NCBI GenBank assembly: GCA_019241495.1
Contig: JAFAWZ010000154.1
Coordinates: 1 to 8,153, forward strand
DNA: 8,153 bases
Source of the DNA: Acidimicrobiales bacterium
Lineage (GTDB): Bacteria; Actinomycetota; Acidimicrobiia; Acidimicrobiales; Palsa-688
Reading direction: 5' to 3'
Positions 7,126 through 8,153 of this stretch are shown here, in pieces; the stretch's first letter is position 1, and each line of letters opens with the position of its first letter. The translations under genes were made by a program, and so were the position numbers. A model generated the notes under the pieces. That model saw only the letters and a program-made list of their open reading frames with translations, did not search any database and had not been told where the DNA came from.

Positions 7126-8153
7126 ATGACTACCTCCCAGGATCCCCAACGGCGGGCGGCTGCCATCTACGTTGTTCCCCAGGATGGGACGTATATTCGC
7201 GCAGGGCTGCCAAACACAGTTGGCGTAATGACCGACTCCGAGCAGGCGCCTGTCCGAAGTGCACTTCGCCATCTTGACCCTGAGTCGCTGCGTGGAGCGA
7301 CGATGGCCGAGACCCGGGCACGCCAGCGGCACCTGCCGCCCGTAAGCGTCTACCGCTGGTGGGCGCGGCGCACCGAGACAGTGACCGGGGCGGTCATCGA
7401 CGCGCTGGCCGCCCACTACGGCGTCAACGGGAACCTGCGAATCGCCGACCCTTTCGCTGGCGGTGGCGTCATCGCCCTGGCCGGGCTACTGCGCGGCCAC
7501 CGGATGTACGCCCAAGACGTCAACCCGTGGGCCGCCCGATGCCTGTCCACCATGCTGAGCCTCCCCTCCTCCCAGGACCTGGCCACGGCCGCCGACCGCC
7601 TCCAAACCAACGTCGCCGACACTCTCGAACGGGCCTACGCCACCCGCTTAGCCGACGGAACGCCAGCCATCTTGGCCCACACCCTGCGGGTCGCAACGAG
7701 CCCATGTCCTGAGTGTCGCCAGCTGCTGCGTCTCTATCCGACCGCGACCGTCTCCCTGCTCAGCCGCGTCGATATCGGCGGTAATGAAGGCTTCCTGGCC
7801 TGCCCAGCTGGCCACCTCCAGGTTGCGTCCATCTCCAAGCGAGCGCACTGCGAGCGGTGCCGCTGCTACTTCCATGCAACGGACCGCTACACGCCAGGAA
7901 GGGTTGCCCGCTGCACAGAGTGCGGGTGGTCGGGCCGTCTGGCCGAACTGGCCGAAGACGGGGGCCTCGGCTGGGAAGTCGCTCTGGTCGAACGGTGCGG
8001 TGCCGGGCGACGCGAGATATCGGTGCCCACCGAAGCCGAACGCCTTCAGGCCGATTTCGGGTGGGTCCCGACGCGGGAGCTACCGGCTATCGACGTCGGG
8101 ATCGAGACCGCCCCGCTGCGCCGTCACGGCCTGACCCACTGGCATGACCTCTA
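7126..8153 (+). CDS. DNA methyltransferase, COG1743/DUF1156-like with Zn-ribbon (3' end outside window)
   Basis: The frame stays open from the ATG at 7126 to the last base, giving 342 codons plus two bases. The residues RWWARR (W78, W79, R81, R82) match the 'WWARRP' segment I associate with DUF1156/COG1743 DNA methylases. DPFAGGG (D108-G114) is the SAM-binding motif I, and D131-V-N-P follows as the probable motif II region. Cysteines then occur as C194/C197, C226 with H230, C242/C245/C247 and C263/C266, consistent with the Zn-ribbon that COG1743 methylases carry. The catalytic DPPY-type motif is expected further on, beyond the window, so the base modified (N6-adenine or N4-cytosine) cannot be read here. 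It begins 10 bases after drmC with only a weak ribosome site. It is the likely self-marking methylase of the DISARM locus. An internal start at 7228 or 7303 cannot be excluded, but both would lie before the WWARR motif. Confidence 0.78.
   Translation, partial: MTTSQDPQRRAAAIYVVPQDGTYIRAGLPNTVGVMTDSEQAPVRSALRHLDPESLRGATMAETRARQRHLPPVSVYRWWARRTETVTGAVIDALAAHYGVNGNLRIADPFAGGGVIALAGLLRGHRMYAQDVNPWAARCLSTMLSLPSSQDLATAADRLQTNVADTLERAYATRLADGTPAILAHTLRVATSPCPECRQLLRLYPTATVSLLSRVDIGGNEGFLACPAGHLQVASISKRAHCERCRCYFHATDRYTPGRVARCTECGWSGRLAELAEDGGLGWEVALVERCGAGRREISVPTEAERLQADFGWVPTRELPAIDVGIETAPLRRHGLTHWHDL

Noticed and set aside
7084..7130. Terminator between drmC and the methylase
   Set aside because: Only 10 bases separate the genes and there is no stem-loop with a T-run, so read-through is expected.
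1..8153. CRISPR array, tRNA, rRNA, insertion sequence or attachment site
   Set aside because: No spaced direct repeats, cloverleaf-like sequence, transposase motif or terminal inverted repeats were noticed. GGC/GAC repeats near 1365-1440 are coding low complexity in drmA.

Overview
The window comes from a high-GC bacterium, most likely an actinobacterium. Codons end overwhelmingly in G or C, long spurious open frames occur in every other frame, and Ala, Arg, Asp and Gly dominate the proteins. It holds one co-directional plus-strand gene cluster that I read as a DISARM-type anti-phage system (defence island system associated with restriction-modification). Both ends are cut: the first gene lacks its 5' end and the last lacks its 3' end.

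Layout: (i) 1-542, the C-terminal part of an upstream gene, possibly DrmE-like but only weakly recognised. (ii) 543-719, the only real intergenic gap, with a candidate sigma-70-type promoter and an imperfect stem-loop in the presumed leader. (iii) 720-4499, drmA, a large SF2 helicase with PTGGGKTE, DELH and QATSRAGR motifs and two Cys/His clusters. (iv) 4510-6333, drmB, a Cys-rich DUF1998 protein with its own Shine-Dalgarno sequence. (v) 6330-7115, drmC, a phospholipase-D-like protein with one HKD motif, overlapping drmB by ATGA. (vi) 7126 to the window end, the N-terminal two-thirds or less of a COG1743/DUF1156-like DNA methyltransferase with a WWARR motif, a DPFAGGG SAM-binding loop and a Cys-rich zinc-ribbon region.

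In characterised DISARM, DrmA and DrmB form a DNA-binding helicase complex, DrmC is an accessory PLD protein, and a methyltransferase marks self DNA. The core here (drmABC) is recognisable from sequence. What is less ordinary is the flanking set. The methyltransferase looks like an amino-methylating enzyme of the Zn-ribbon COG1743 type placed after drmC. The partial protein upstream does not end like a typical SNF2 helicase, and its short C-terminal pattern recalls DrmE. If both readings hold, the locus mixes components of class 1 (DrmD plus adenine methylase) and class 2 (DrmE plus cytosine-5 methylase), or is a distinct DISARM subtype. No mobile element, tRNA, rRNA or CRISPR array was seen.
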